Source: Ignavibacteriota bacterium
Lineage (GTDB): Bacteria; Bacteroidota; Ignavibacteria; UBA10030
Assembly (NCBI GenBank): GCA_022616555.1
Contig: JAKEEG010000077.1
Location: forward strand, 1-50,611
Length of the DNA stretch: 50,611 nucleotides
Direction of reading: 5' to 3'
The notes under the pieces are model-generated. The model worked only from the letters and a program-made list of their open reading frames with translations. It did no database searches and was not told the origin of the DNA. Made by a program: the position numbers and the translations under genes. How positions within the stretch are numbered: position 1 is the first letter of the stretch; each line of letters opens with the position of its first letter. This document shows, one piece after another, positions 17,363-26,648 of the stretch.

Positions 17363-18310
17363 TTATCGCACCGAAGAGGTCCCTTCGGGAGAATCGGCTT
17401 TCGGCACCACGTCCCGTTCCATGTCTTCCATGCGCTTTTTCAGCCCGGCGTGCTCAGCTTGAAGCGCTTCCTGTACCTGCATGAGGTCGGTTGTGCGCAG
17501 CTCATCGATTTTCGCGTGCAATTGCTGGAGCATTAATTCCGATTTAAGGTTCACCTGATAATCGAGGTCTGCGCGGAGCCGGTCTTTCTTTTGGGCGCGG
17601 TTCTGGCTCATCATAATCACAGGACCCTGCAGCGCAGCGATAGTCGAGAGCATGAGGTTGAGCAAAATAAACGGGTACTCGTCAAATGGCTGGGCGAGAA
17701 GCTGCCAGGTGTTCAACCCCATCCACACTCCCATAAAAAACAAGAAGCTGAAAATAAACGACCAACTGCCCCCGAATTCCGCAACCTTGTCCGCTACCCT
17801 ATCGCCAAAACTGAGTCGCTCTTCAATTTCCTCGTTCACGTTCTTGGAGGCAAGCGACGTCACCAACTCGTTCGTTGCGCGGAGGCGCTTGCCGATTTCG
17901 CTCACCATGGAAATGGCAACTGAAGGACGTTCGATGAGAAAACCGAGGAAGTCATCGCGCTTCATCTCGAGCAGCCGGCATTCTTCCAACGCGCGCGCAG
18001 TTGCTGTGCGCGGCAAGCCGTCCAGCAGCGAGAGCTCTCCGACAAACTCTGCTTGCCCCAGCACGGAGACGCGCATTTCCTTATCCGCTCTTTTGAAGAG
18101 AAGAAATTTTTGCCGCTCGTCCACCGGAACGGTGATCTCGAGAGAGCCTTCCTCGATCAGGAACATCGAATCGCCGCGGTCGCCTTTGTGAAAGAGTGCC
18201 TGGCCATCTTTGAGACGCCGCTCTTTCCACAATTGTAGCAACACCTCGACATCCGCTTCGGTCAGCTTTTCAAATATGGGAATTTTGATAAGGTCTTCGC
18301 GAGTCATCAT
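17363..18310 (-). CDS. Cyclic-nucleotide-binding domain protein with DUF1003 membrane domain
   Basis: The 315-residue protein has a CNB domain (residues about 10-135: ALFHKGDRGDSMFLIEEGSLEI, AEFVGELSLLDGLPRTATARA) and then a DUF1003 region from about 165 to 270 (FGDRVADKVAEFGGSWSFIFSF, with two membrane helices and YPFILLNLMLSTIAALQGPVIMMSQNRAQ) and a charged coiled coil at the end. DUF1003 proteins are inner-membrane proteins of unknown function. The CNB part could sense cAMP/c-di-GMP or another ligand, or be a degenerate version. Position 18310 reads MMTRED; either ATG could be used. Confidence 0.88.
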   Translation of the reverse strand: MMTREDLIKIPIFEKLTEADVEVLLQLWKERRLKDGQALFHKGDRGDSMFLIEEGSLEITVPVDERQKFLLFKRADKEMRVSVLGQAEFVGELSLLDGLPRTATARALEECRLLEMKRDDFLGFLIERPSVAISMVSEIGKRLRATNELVTSLASKNVNEEIEERLSFGDRVADKVAEFGGSWSFIFSFLFFMGVWMGLNTWQLLAQPFDEYPFILLNLMLSTIAALQGPVIMMSQNRAQKKDRLRADLDYQVNLKSELMLQQLHAKIDELRTTDLMQVQEALQAEHAGLKKRMEDMERDVVPKADSPEGTSSVR

Positions 18311-18379
18311 CGAGGTCGGTACCCCGTGCGCCCTTTACAGAAACTTACAAAACTCCTGTCAAAGAAGAAAGTCCTACAG

Positions 18380-18427
18380 TAGAGTCCAGTTCTTAACTGG
18401 ACATGTCTGATTACAAATCGGACTCTA
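18380..18427. repeat. Nested hairpin downstream of the M20 peptidase gene
   Basis: An outer stem TAGAGTCC/GGACTCTA (18380-18387, 18420-18427) encloses a perfect inner stem GTCCAGTT/AACTGGAC (18384-18391, 18395-18402), so alternative pairings are possible. It begins one base after the peptidase stop codon on the minus strand and may act as its transcript end. Confidence 0.55.
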
Positions 18428-19813
18428 CTATTTCTTGCCATTGCCCCAATAATTCGTCAATTCGTTATAGAAATGTGCAGATGTCCTCATACCGCCGAAG
18501 AAATTATCCAGGTTGATATGCTCGTCCGGGGCGTGGGCGTTCTCATCCGGCAAGCCAAAACCTAGCAATACGGTATCGAGGCCGAGGATTTCCTTAAACT
18601 GCACTACAATGGGAATCGAGCCGCCTTCTCTTTGATAGAGCGGCTTCTTGCCGAAGCCTTTCTCCAATGCCGCAACCGCCGCCTTGACTCCCGGACTATC
18701 AATAGGCGTAATCGCAGCCTCGCCGCCGTGCAGGGCTTTGACTTTGAGGTCGATAGTCTTCGGAGCGATGCGCTTGAGGTGCTTCTCGAACAACTGAGCG
18801 ATCTTATCGGATTTTTGGTTTGGAACCAGCCGCATGGAAATTTTTGCAAACGCTTTGGAGGGCAGGACTGTCTTCGCACCCTCCCCCGTGTATCCTCCCC
18901 AGATACCGTTGCACTCGAGCGTGGGCCGCGCCCATACGCGCTCCAAGCTGGAATACCCTTTTTCGCCGTACAATTGCTTAACGCCGAGATTCTTCGAGTA
19001 CTCCTTGTCGCTCCACGGCAGCTTTTTGTACGCGGCGCGCTCTTTTTTTGACAACGCGCGGACATCGTTGTAGAATCCTTTAATCGTCACCTTTCCGTTT
19101 TTGTCGTGCAACGAGGCGATAAGCTCGCTCAGAGCTTGAATCGGGTTGTGCACCGAACCGCCGAACGTACCGGAGTGCAGGTCGCTGTTCGGTCCCGTGA
19201 CCTCTACCTCCATATACGCCAAGCCACGCAAGCCGTAGCAGACAGACGGCACGCCTTTCTTGAACATGGATGAATCGGAGATCAGTACCAAATCCGATTT
19301 CAGCAATTGCTTGTGCTCTTTCACGAAATTCTCAAGGTTCGCACTTCCGACTTCCTCTTCACCCTCGATGATCATCTTGATGTTCACCGGCAATTTGCCT
19401 TCGTTCTTCATATAAGCTTCGATGGCTTTGAAGTGGATGAACACCTGGCCTTTGTCGTCTGCGGAGCCGCGGGCATAAAGATTATCGCCTCGAATTGTGG
19501 CTTGGAAAGGCGGGGAAGTCCAGAGATTCAACGGGTCGACGGGCTGGACGTCGTAGTGCCCGTAGAAGAGAATGGTGGGTTTTCCCGGGGCGCCCATCCA
19601 CTCGCTACAGACGATGGGATGGCCGGGCGTTTCAAAGATCTGCACATTCTGCATGCCGATCGTGCGCATTTGGTCGGCAACCCACTGGGCGCATTTGCGC
19701 GTATCGCCGTTGTGGTTACTTTGCGAGCTAACACTGGGGATGCTGAGAAATTCCGTAAGCTCGTTGAGGTAGCGCTCCTTATTAGAGTCTAAAAATGAAA
19801 TGACATTTTGCAT
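18428..19813 (-). CDS. M20 family metallo-dipeptidase
   Basis: The protein is a two-zinc exopeptidase for short peptides. I use ATG 19813 (MQNVISFLDSNKERYLNEL), giving 461 residues, because AAAGGAACG stands 5-6 nt upstream; an earlier start would add 10 residues. Metal and catalytic regions are visible: ILFYGHYDVQPVDP (His and catalytic Asp), YARGSADDKGQVF (bridging Asp), IIEGEEEVGS (catalytic and metal Glu), LISDSSMF, and near the end GLPDENAHAPDEHI (last zinc His). The dimerisation/lid domain lies at about 195-350. No signal peptide, so it is cytoplasmic. A promoter is visible upstream. Confidence 0.93.
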   Translation of the reverse strand: MQNVISFLDSNKERYLNELTEFLSIPSVSSQSNHNGDTRKCAQWVADQMRTIGMQNVQIFETPGHPIVCSEWMGAPGKPTILFYGHYDVQPVDPLNLWTSPPFQATIRGDNLYARGSADDKGQVFIHFKAIEAYMKNEGKLPVNIKMIIEGEEEVGSANLENFVKEHKQLLKSDLVLISDSSMFKKGVPSVCYGLRGLAYMEVEVTGPNSDLHSGTFGGSVHNPIQALSELIASLHDKNGKVTIKGFYNDVRALSKKERAAYKKLPWSDKEYSKNLGVKQLYGEKGYSSLERVWARPTLECNGIWGGYTGEGAKTVLPSKAFAKISMRLVPNQKSDKIAQLFEKHLKRIAPKTIDLKVKALHGGEAAITPIDSPGVKAAVAALEKGFGKKPLYQREGGSIPIVVQFKEILGLDTVLLGFGLPDENAHAPDEHINLDNFFGGMRTSAHFYNELTNYWGNGKK

Positions 19814-19857
19814 TGCTCGTTCCTTTACAAGTAGATGGAACAAAAATGATGTGTTTT

Positions 19858-19886
19858 AATATAGGTATCAACTCCACGAAAGGCAA
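19858..19886 (-). promoter_or_regulatory. Sigma-70-type promoter of the M20 peptidase gene
   Basis: TTGCCT (19881-19886), a 17-bp spacer and TATATT (19858-19863) on the minus strand, about 45 nt before the ATG. Confidence 0.6.
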
Positions 19887-19916
19887 CAGAGGAAGAGTAC
19901 TCTTTTTATTTCTATG

Positions 19917-19968
19917 GAGTGCATCAACCGAGTTGGTGCAGTGCCTCAATTGGATTGAGGCACTCCAG
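19917..19968. repeat. Pair of adjacent hairpins in the divergent intergenic region
   Basis: TGCATCAAC can pair with GTTGGTGCA, and GTGCCTCAAT pairs perfectly with ATTGAGGCAC around a TGG loop. The two stems lie next to each other between the M20 gene and the divergent S9 peptidase gene. They look like dispersed repeats. The rest of 19814-20060 holds the M20 promoter and presumably that of the S9 gene. Confidence 0.5.
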
Positions 19969-20060
19969 AAGCTAACCGATTTTTCTTGTAGCATTCTTTC
20001 ACATCCCTTGCTACATTAAGCCCACCGCGTTCTTAGTCACATCATCATTCGAGGTGCATC

Positions 20061-22307
20061 ATGAAATCGAGAACCGTTCTCTCCTTCCTTGTGCTACTTG
20101 CGTTGTTCACGGTTACACACGCGCAAACGAAGCGCGCGATGACCTACATGGATGTCATTGAAATGGCGTCCGTCGGCAGCGCTGCCATCAGCCCGGACGG
20201 CAAATGGGCGCTGTATGTCAAAACAACTACGGACTGGAAAGCTGCGAAACGTTTTTCAGATGTGTATCTTGTCTCCGCCGAGCGCGGCATTTCCGCCACC
20301 CGCCAAATGACCTATACTAAAGAGAAGAATGAAACATCCCCAAAATGGTTGCCGGATGGAAAATCGTTCGTATTTCTTTCGAATCGTGAGGCCCCGGAAT
20401 CCAAATCCGGCCAGAACCAGCTCTACTGGATGCGCCCGGACGGCGGCGAAGCACAAAAAATAACAGAGACGAAAGAAGGCGTGGGCCCGTTCGCTTTCAG
20501 TAAAGACGGCGTGTGGCTCGCGTTTTCTACCGGTAAAGACGACGAGCAGCAGGTTTGGACGCTGAAGGTCGCCGACTTCGGCAAGGAAAAACCCAAACAG
20601 CTTACCAAGCATTCTGCCGGAATTGAAAGCTGGCAGTTCTCTCCCGATAGCAAGCGCATTTATTTCCTCGCGGCGGATTCGGCGGATAAATCCAGTAAGG
20701 ACCGGAAAGAGAAAAAATTCAGCGTGAACATCAGGAATGAGGATTCTCCCCCGGTTCACTTGTGGGCATTCGACATCGCAGACAGCACAAAAACTCGCCT
20801 TACGTCATCACCGGAGTACAGTGTGAGCAGCGTGCAAATTTCTGACGACTCAAAATGGATTGGATTCCGCGGTACGCCCTCCGACCGTTATCAACGAACC
20901 GTCACAGAGTCAAATACCTACAGCGATCTCTATCTGCTCGAAGTGGCGACTGGAACAATCGAGCGGCTGACCGACAATAAAGAAATAGGCGAAAGTTCTC
21001 TCAGCTTCTCGCCGGACAGCAAGCTAATGGCGTTCTCGGCAGCAAATGACTTCCAGTATTTTCGCAATTCACGCGTGTTCGTACGCCCGGTTACCGATAA
21101 GGGCGGCGCATGGAAAGAACTTGGCGATGGGTTTGACGGCGACATCGGAGTTAGTTTCTGGTCGGAGAACGGCAAAACGATTTACTTTAACGAGGGATGG
21201 CGGGCAACCAATCAGCTTTTCGCGCTCGATGTGGCAACAGGCAATGTTAAGCAAATTACCAACGTGACCGGTGTAGTATCCGTCCAGCAGGACGACGACA
21301 CGAAGAAGCTTATTGTGAATTACTCCGACCCGAGCACCCCCTTCAACATCTATACTGTTGCATCGGTCGAAAGAATTTCCAATAAAAAGAATTGGACGCA
21401 GTTAACCGACTCCAATCCGCAAGTGGCAAAACTTCTACTCGGAGAAACCGAGGCGGTGCAATGGAAATCCGCAGACGGCACAATGGTCGAAGGCATTCTG
21501 GTCAAGCCTGTCGGATATGAGAAGGGCAAGCGCTATCCGCTCATCGTGCAAATCCACGGTGGACCCGCCGCAGCCTCGTTGCTCTCATTTAATGCTGGTT
21601 ACCAGTATTACTCGCACATTTACGCAGCGGCAGGCTATGCCTGCCTCCTGCCGAACTATCGCGGCTCATCGAACTACGGCGAGAAGTTCAGAATGGAAAC
21701 ATCCGGTGATTACTACACACGCGGCTTTGAGGACATTATGGCTGGCGTTGACCACCTGATTGCCGCCGGCATTGTGGATGGCGACAAACTCGGCGCAATG
21801 GGCTGGAGCGCTGGCGGGCATTACTCAAATTGGATTCTCACGCACACCGACCGCTTCAACGCAATCTCCTCCGGGGCGGGGACGATGAACTGGATTTCCA
21901 TGTATGCCCAAAGCGACGTCCAGCGCAACCGGGAATTTTATTTCCAGGGACAGCCGTACGACCGGTTCGAGCATTTCTGGGACGTCTCCCCGTTGAAATA
22001 CATCAAAAACGCGAAGACGCCGACGATGATTCATGTCGTGGATGGCGATCCGCGCGTGCCGCGGCCGCAAAGCGACGAGCTGCACATGGCGCTTAAAAAA
22101 ATAGGCGTGCCGACGGAGTACTTTGTGTATCCCGGCAACACACACGGCATTACCAAGATGCGCAACCAAATGGTGAAGATGGTCTCGGAGTTCAACTGGA
22201 TGGAAAAATGGATCACCGGCAGGCAGGAATGGTTTTCGTGGGATGAATTGCTGAGGACATTGAAGGATGAGAAGGGTGAGAAAGAAAAAGAAGTAGCGGA
22301 TAAATAA
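20061..22307 (+). CDS. Exported S9 family prolyl oligopeptidase-like peptidase
   Basis: The 748-residue serine peptidase starts with a signal peptide (MKSRTVLSFLVLLALFTVTHAQ). An N-terminal beta-propeller with repeated SPDGKW / SPDSKR / SDDSKW / SPDSKLM elements (about 40-430) precedes an alpha/beta hydrolase domain (about 480-720). The nucleophile is in GAMGWSAGGHYSNW, the Asp in HVVDGDPRVP and the His in YPGNTHGITK; PLIVQIHGGPAA forms the oxyanion region. Such enzymes cleave short peptides in the periplasm. It is followed by ferrochelatase after about 110 bp containing two small hairpins. Confidence 0.93.
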   Translation: MKSRTVLSFLVLLALFTVTHAQTKRAMTYMDVIEMASVGSAAISPDGKWALYVKTTTDWKAAKRFSDVYLVSAERGISATRQMTYTKEKNETSPKWLPDGKSFVFLSNREAPESKSGQNQLYWMRPDGGEAQKITETKEGVGPFAFSKDGVWLAFSTGKDDEQQVWTLKVADFGKEKPKQLTKHSAGIESWQFSPDSKRIYFLAADSADKSSKDRKEKKFSVNIRNEDSPPVHLWAFDIADSTKTRLTSSPEYSVSSVQISDDSKWIGFRGTPSDRYQRTVTESNTYSDLYLLEVATGTIERLTDNKEIGESSLSFSPDSKLMAFSAANDFQYFRNSRVFVRPVTDKGGAWKELGDGFDGDIGVSFWSENGKTIYFNEGWRATNQLFALDVATGNVKQITNVTGVVSVQQDDDTKKLIVNYSDPSTPFNIYTVASVERISNKKNWTQLTDSNPQVAKLLLGETEAVQWKSADGTMVEGILVKPVGYEKGKRYPLIVQIHGGPAAASLLSFNAGYQYYSHIYAAAGYACLLPNYRGSSNYGEKFRMETSGDYYTRGFEDIMAGVDHLIAAGIVDGDKLGAMGWSAGGHYSNWILTHTDRFNAISSGAGTMNWISMYAQSDVQRNREFYFQGQPYDRFEHFWDVSPLKYIKNAKTPTMIHVVDGDPRVPRPQSDELHMALKKIGVPTEYFVYPGNTHGITKMRNQMVKMVSEFNWMEKWITGRQEWFSWDELLRTLKDEKGEKEKEVADK

Positions 22308-22365
22308 CAGGTTGAAACCTCCCCCTGCCCCCTCGGGGAGGGAGACAAAAAAATTAGGATCGGTC

Positions 22366-22380
22366 GGGAGTAGAACTCCC
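22366..22380. repeat. Small perfect hairpin upstream of ferrochelatase
   Basis: GGGAGT pairs with ACTCCC around AGA. A second hairpin, CCTCCCC (22318-22324) with GGGGAGG (22335-22341), precedes it. Both resemble the G/C-rich dispersed repeats elsewhere in the window. Confidence 0.45.
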
Positions 22381-22415
22381 TCCCAGGACAAATAATGAAC
22401 GAGGAGAAATCATAG

Positions 22416-23492
22416 TTGTCCCAGAAAGTTGCGGTCTTAGTGTTTCAGTTAGGCGGACCGGACTCACCAAAAGCGGTTGAGCCGTTTCTTTATAATTTGT
22501 TCAAAGACCCGGATATTATCGATTTTCCCGGCGCGTTTCTCGGACGCAAGGTGCTGGCGAAAGTTATTTCAATCCTGCGCGCAAAGAAAGTCGCACACCA
22601 CTACGACGAGATCGGCGGTAAGTCGCCAATCCTCGAGCTCACCAACCAACAGGCGCACGCACTTGAAGCTCGCCTGAAAAGCGAAGGCGTCGATGCTACC
22701 GTTATTGTCGCCATGCGGTACTGGCACCCGATGACGGACGCGGCTATCAAGAGAATTAAGGAAGGCGCGTTCAACAAAGTCATCCTCCTTCCCCTCTATC
22801 CTCAGTTCTCTCAAGCGACGACATACTCCAGCATGAACGAATGGAATCGCGTAGCCAGCAAACAGCGATTGAACGGCGTCCCGACACAGCTCATTTGCTG
22901 CTACCCGAATCATCCGTTAATGGTCGAAGCTTTCGTAGACAATATCAACAAGAGCCTACAGCGATTCGGAAATATACCGCAGGAGGATATTGATATCCTC
23001 TTCAGCGCTCATGGTGTGCCGATGGAGTTCATTACGAATGGCGACCCGTATCAATTACAGGTGGAAGAAACTGTCCGCAAGGTTGCAGAAGCAGGAGCGT
23101 GGAAATCTCCGCATCTTGTCTGTTACCAGAGCCGCGTAGGACCACAGCAATGGTTGGGCCCGTCGTTGCTGGAAGCGATTGAAGAACGCGCGCGTAACGG
23201 GAGGAAGAATATCCTCGTCGCCCCAATTTCGTTTGTTACCGAACATATCGAGACGCTCCACGAAATAGACATGGAAGCGCGTGAACACGCCCAGCATTAC
23301 GGAATAGCACAATTTGAAATGATGCCCGCGCTCAACGACCATCCGAAATTTATCGCGTGCCTTGCAGACCTTGTGCAAGCGCGCCTGCATTCGCGCTTCG
23401 ACCCGGTCTCCAAATGCGAGAGACTCTCGCAAGAATATCCCGGCCGGCCGACTCCGACACTCTGTCCCTGGTACGGCAAAGCCGCGCAATAA
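22416..23492 (+). CDS. hemH: Ferrochelatase
   Basis: The enzyme inserts ferrous iron into protoporphyrin IX, the last step of haem b synthesis (or acts on coproporphyrin III). The 358-residue product shows the family motifs: AVLVFQLGGPDSPKAVEPFL at the N-terminus, PLYPQFSQATTYSS, the catalytic His in FSAHGVPMEFI, YQSRVGPQQWLGPS, and the catalytic Glu region ISFVTEHIETLHEID. The start is TTG at 22416, supported by GAGGAG about 10 nt upstream; no ATG is available. Translation from TTG suggests moderate expression. Confidence 0.95.
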   Translation: MSQKVAVLVFQLGGPDSPKAVEPFLYNLFKDPDIIDFPGAFLGRKVLAKVISILRAKKVAHHYDEIGGKSPILELTNQQAHALEARLKSEGVDATVIVAMRYWHPMTDAAIKRIKEGAFNKVILLPLYPQFSQATTYSSMNEWNRVASKQRLNGVPTQLICCYPNHPLMVEAFVDNINKSLQRFGNIPQEDIDILFSAHGVPMEFITNGDPYQLQVEETVRKVAEAGAWKSPHLVCYQSRVGPQQWLGPSLLEAIEERARNGRKNILVAPISFVTEHIETLHEIDMEAREHAQHYGIAQFEMMPALNDHPKFIACLADLVQARLHSRFDPVSKCERLSQEYPGRPTPTLCPWYGKAAQ

Positions 23493-23645
23493 TACCAAAC
23501 TGCCAAAAATAAGCCGAAAAACAGGTGTCAGCGCGCGACAGGCAATGTGATGCAGGACAGAACAAGCGCGGTCGAGTGTGCAAGTTATTTGAAAACGCTG
23601 TATATTATGCAGCACAAGTAGCTGCGAACAACATCAGGAGTTGAC

Positions 23646-24359
23646 ATGAGTAAACCGTTTTCCCGTTTGTCTCTTCTCGGAGCAATGCTTCTCGTCGTTC
23701 CGCTTCTGCTGACGGCGCAAACGATGAGCGAAGCCGAACGCCCCGAAGACAATCTCGCTCCACAAGAATTTACCGACATCATTAAGGAAGCGTGGACGTT
23801 CCTCAAGGACGAGACCGATGCGTTTTTGAAAGCAACGGAGGCGAAAACAGAATTTGAAACGACTCCGGAGTTTCAACGACGGGTGGAGGGTTTGCGGCGC
23901 GAATATCTCGCCAAGACGGCAAAGTTTTCAGAAGACAAAAAATACGCACAGCGAGAATTCGGGATTCTCTTTAAAGCCAACCTTGTGTCTTACGACGCAG
24001 ACCGGCGGGTGTACCGCGTCACGTCGAATACGGCAGTTGAAATTCCCTATGATATTCCGTGGCTCGACGTCAGCATCGACCCGAACCCTCTTGTGCTTCT
24101 GGCGGATTCCATCGCACGAGGGTACCGCAGTACAAGCATGATCCTCAAGATGTCGCCGGCGCTCCGCTACGAAGCGCCGATGGACCTCGCCAAGAGCGTC
24201 AAGTCCGGTGAGACGAATCTGTACTTCCGGGTCCGGGTGACTTTCAACATGGTGCAAGATAATAAATTCAGGAACCAAGCACGATTGACAATCACCGCGT
24301 ATCACATTCAACTGTTCAGCCGCGAATCGAACACCATTTATTGGGAAGAGGACCTGTAA
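23646..24359 (+). CDS. Exported protein of unknown function
   Basis: I do not recognise this 237-residue protein. It has a signal peptide (MSKPFSRLSLLGAMLLVVPLLLTAQ) and then an acidic stretch, a helical middle (EAWTFLKDETDAFLKATEAK, residues about 45-115) with FQRRVEGLRREYLAK, and a beta-rich C-terminal half (VYRVTSNTAVEIPYDIPWL, LYFRVRVTFNMVQDNKFRN, ARLTITAYHIQLFSR). Probably it is periplasmic or attached to the outer membrane. CAGGAG precedes the ATG by 5 nt. It follows ferrochelatase by about 150 bp and has a hairpin terminator. Confidence 0.8.
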   Translation: MSKPFSRLSLLGAMLLVVPLLLTAQTMSEAERPEDNLAPQEFTDIIKEAWTFLKDETDAFLKATEAKTEFETTPEFQRRVEGLRREYLAKTAKFSEDKKYAQREFGILFKANLVSYDADRRVYRVTSNTAVEIPYDIPWLDVSIDPNPLVLLADSIARGYRSTSMILKMSPALRYEAPMDLAKSVKSGETNLYFRVRVTFNMVQDNKFRNQARLTITAYHIQLFSRESNTIYWEEDL

Positions 24360-24383
24360 GACTGACTCATTCGTAGTACACGA

Positions 24384-24418
24384 ACAACGCCCCGTATCGA
24401 GAAGATAGGGGGCGTTGT
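24384..24418. terminator. Bidirectional terminator-like hairpin
   Basis: ACAACGCCCC (24384-24393) pairs with GGGGCGTTGT (24409-24418). It lies between two convergent genes, the unknown exported protein and UspA. The T-rich tail is weak (CGTTTG). Confidence 0.6.
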
Positions 24419-24435
24419 CGTTTGCACGGGGGAGG

Positions 24436-24963
24436 TTAGCTATGCGTTTCTTCCCGTGCACCGGTGAAATGAAGTGAACATGCAATGTCATCTTCCGTGA
24501 TGGGAATATATTCCCTGATTTCCTCCGGCTTTAGGGTCAGTACTGGACATCGAGCGTACCGCACAACTTTCTCAGCTACACTTCCCAGCAAAACGTGCCG
24601 TAATCCTGTCCGGCCGTGCGTGGACATCACGATCAGATCTGCATGAATTTCCCCCGCAGTGTGAACGATCTCGTGAGCGGGCGAGCCAAAGCGAACCTCG
24701 ATGCGTACACTGTGCCGTGTAAGATTATTGTTCAGTAGCAGATGTTGGATCCGTTCGATGAGTTCTCTCCTCCGCGACATTTCCGACCCTTGGTCGGCTG
24801 CTAGAGCACCAACCATTACCTCCATCCTATTATGAACATCATCGACATACACAAGCGTTAGTTCAGCATCAAACAGCTCTGCGAACTCCTGCCCAAACAT
24901 CACTGCCTCTAGGGAAAACCTTGAAAGGTCTGTCGGGATGAGTATTTTTTTAGGCGTTTTCAT
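24436..24963 (-). CDS. Universal stress protein A family
   Basis: The 175-residue cytoplasmic protein has the Usp fold: KKILIPTDLSRFSLEAVMFG at the start, ELTLVYVDDVHNRMEV, and the ATP-binding motif VMSTHGRTGLRHVLLGSVAE (G-x2-G-x(9)-G-S) followed by KVVRYARCPVLTLKP. Presence of the full motif suggests an ATP-binding UspA-type protein. The members respond to starvation and other stresses, but the specific role is unknown. There is no visible operon partner; the porin gene lies upstream on the same strand with about 95 bp between. Confidence 0.93.
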   Translation of the reverse strand: MKTPKKILIPTDLSRFSLEAVMFGQEFAELFDAELTLVYVDDVHNRMEVMVGALAADQGSEMSRRRELIERIQHLLLNNNLTRHSVRIEVRFGSPAHEIVHTAGEIHADLIVMSTHGRTGLRHVLLGSVAEKVVRYARCPVLTLKPEEIREYIPITEDDIACSLHFTGAREETHS

Positions 24964-25059
24964 AACATTTCCCTCGCTTTCACACTTCTCTTAAGTTTCG
25001 TAACATATTGTGGAACGCCGGTCACAGCGTTCCCCAATTGCCAGTGCCTCTCCTACTCG

Positions 25060-26388
25060 TCAGAATACAACTTGTATTTGCATCCGAGCATCGACGACCG
25101 TCTGCCGTTCGTTTTTGCCGCCGGAGACAATATACGTTACCTGGTCAGGTTGTTGGGTAATCACGTATGCTCCACTGCCATCCGAAACTACCGGGACGTT
25201 GAAAAGAACAGGCAGGTCAGCCGTTAGCTTCACACGGTCGCTCTTGATATAGTACGAGATGCCGAGGGCGACCTCTTGAATCATCTTGCTGTCAAGAATC
25301 GAGAATGTTGAGCCATCCGCTGACGACGTTACGGCAAAATTCTTGTCAGGCTTAATGAATGCATACCTCAGAGCGATTTCAAACGACATAGTATACACAG
25401 CGCCTTGCACTCTGCCCGATGTGGTTTGCAACGAACCAAAATCGTTCTTGTATGATCCATGATTCAGTTCAGCCTCGCCGGAGAGGGCAACGGTTTCCGT
25501 CATTGACTCTCTGAATGCACCATCAATACCGACTTGCCACAAGGTGCCTTTACTGAAGGGACGCTTCGCGATAAAGGGGTTCCAGTTACTGTTGAGCAGA
25601 AGGGATTTATCCGCCAGTTTGACATTCAGAGCAGTGGAATGGCCGACTTTTGAATCCTTGGTATAGAGCGCATTCACATACATTGCCGCGCCGCTGCCTG
25701 AATTGACGCCGGTTTGCTTCATTGTATACACATCTGCATCGTACCCGCTGTTGAAACCGACGCGGGTCACAAGCATCGGCAAGCCGAGGTCCTGCGGAAT
25801 GGAACGAATGGGCACATCGCGCCCGCCGCCTGTGAACACACCGAATGTTCCGGTAAACATTCCGGCAGATCCATGGACTGCAACACCAACGTCACGCCCG
25901 ACACGCGCTGTTAAATGCTGGATAGAACGGTCGCCGAATTGGAGATAGCCCGAGTTCGTCAAATCTTCGCGACTGAACGGAACTTTGAATTGTCCGACCT
26001 TCAGGTAAATGGACTCGCCCAGTGGAATGTCTGCACTCAGATCGAGCAACGACAGTGCAACACCCGGCGATGGGGCTTTAACTTCTTCCTCTCCACCGAA
26101 CGCGAGCTGCATGTTGAACTTCACGCCATCGTAATCACCATTCACACCCAAGCGAGCCTGTTTCAAAAACAGGTACATCCGGGTGCTGTTGGCGACGTCG
26201 TCCTTCACGCTTTGCATGAAACCGAGCGTTTGCAGACGACCGAAAATATGAAAATTGGATGAGGGCTTCACCGAGCTGATTTGTTGTGCCGGCTGTTGTT
26301 CACCCTCTGCCGCATCTTGTGCGATTGCAACGTTCAGAACAAGTATCGTTAAGAACGCCGCAAAAAGGATTGAATGTATCCGTCGCAT
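25060..26388 (-). CDS. Porin of the phosphate-selective O/P type
   Basis: This is an outer-membrane beta-barrel of 442 residues. The start is ATG 26388 (MRRIHSILFAAFLTILVL) with GAGGAGGTT upstream; an open extension further upstream is intergenic. A signal peptide ends at IAQ. Barrel strands with alternating aromatic and polar residues run through the protein: FHIFGRLQTLGFMQS, RLGVNGDYDGVKFNMQLAF, YLKVGQFKVPFSRED and IQHLTARVGRDVGVAVHG are typical of OprP/OprO-like porins. It ends MQIQVVF with the C-terminal Phe needed for outer-membrane assembly. The substrate is not certain from the sequence. It is divergent from two YceI genes. Confidence 0.88.
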   Translation of the reverse strand: MRRIHSILFAAFLTILVLNVAIAQDAAEGEQQPAQQISSVKPSSNFHIFGRLQTLGFMQSVKDDVANSTRMYLFLKQARLGVNGDYDGVKFNMQLAFGGEEEVKAPSPGVALSLLDLSADIPLGESIYLKVGQFKVPFSREDLTNSGYLQFGDRSIQHLTARVGRDVGVAVHGSAGMFTGTFGVFTGGGRDVPIRSIPQDLGLPMLVTRVGFNSGYDADVYTMKQTGVNSGSGAAMYVNALYTKDSKVGHSTALNVKLADKSLLLNSNWNPFIAKRPFSKGTLWQVGIDGAFRESMTETVALSGEAELNHGSYKNDFGSLQTTSGRVQGAVYTMSFEIALRYAFIKPDKNFAVTSSADGSTFSILDSKMIQEVALGISYYIKSDRVKLTADLPVLFNVPVVSDGSGAYVITQQPDQVTYIVSGGKNERQTVVDARMQIQVVF

Positions 26389-26467
26389 GATAACCTCCTC
26401 TACATTTATATTATGAAATGATGAATTGTACCTAAGTTGCGCTTTATAGTTGTCTCCGACTTTCCAA

Positions 26468-26483
26468 CACAACTGCAATGCCA
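26468..26483 (-). promoter_or_regulatory. Weak sigma-54-like element upstream of the porin
   Basis: On the minus strand TGGCATT (26477-26483) followed by TTGTG (26468-26472). The -24 GG is present with a 10-bp gap, but the -12 dinucleotide is GT, not GC. It stands 80 bp before the porin start. It could be a degenerate or chance match. Confidence 0.3.
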
Positions 26484-26632
26484 AAGCAGATTCTTTCCAA
26501 TACCACTCAAATTTTAAGATTACTGATAACCGATTTCTCGTCTTTAAGAAAAATAAGCGTCGAAATTGGCAAAACTGAGAAATTGCCCGCGTTATCGTTG
26601 CGAGATGCTGAAGAAAAACAATGCTTTGAAGA

Positions 26633-26648
26633 TGGTACGGGAGTTGCA
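26633..26648 (+). promoter_or_regulatory. Sigma-54 (-24/-12) promoter of the YceI genes
   Basis: TGGTACG-GGAG-TTGCA matches the consensus TGGCACG-N4-TTGCW with one difference. The -24 GG and -12 GC are separated by exactly 10 bp. The predicted start is about 40 nt before the first YceI ATG. Confidence 0.7.

Noticed and set aside
24964-25059. Sigma-54 promoter upstream of uspA
   Set aside because: TGGCAATTGGGG occurs on the minus strand, but no GC lies 10 bp after the GG.
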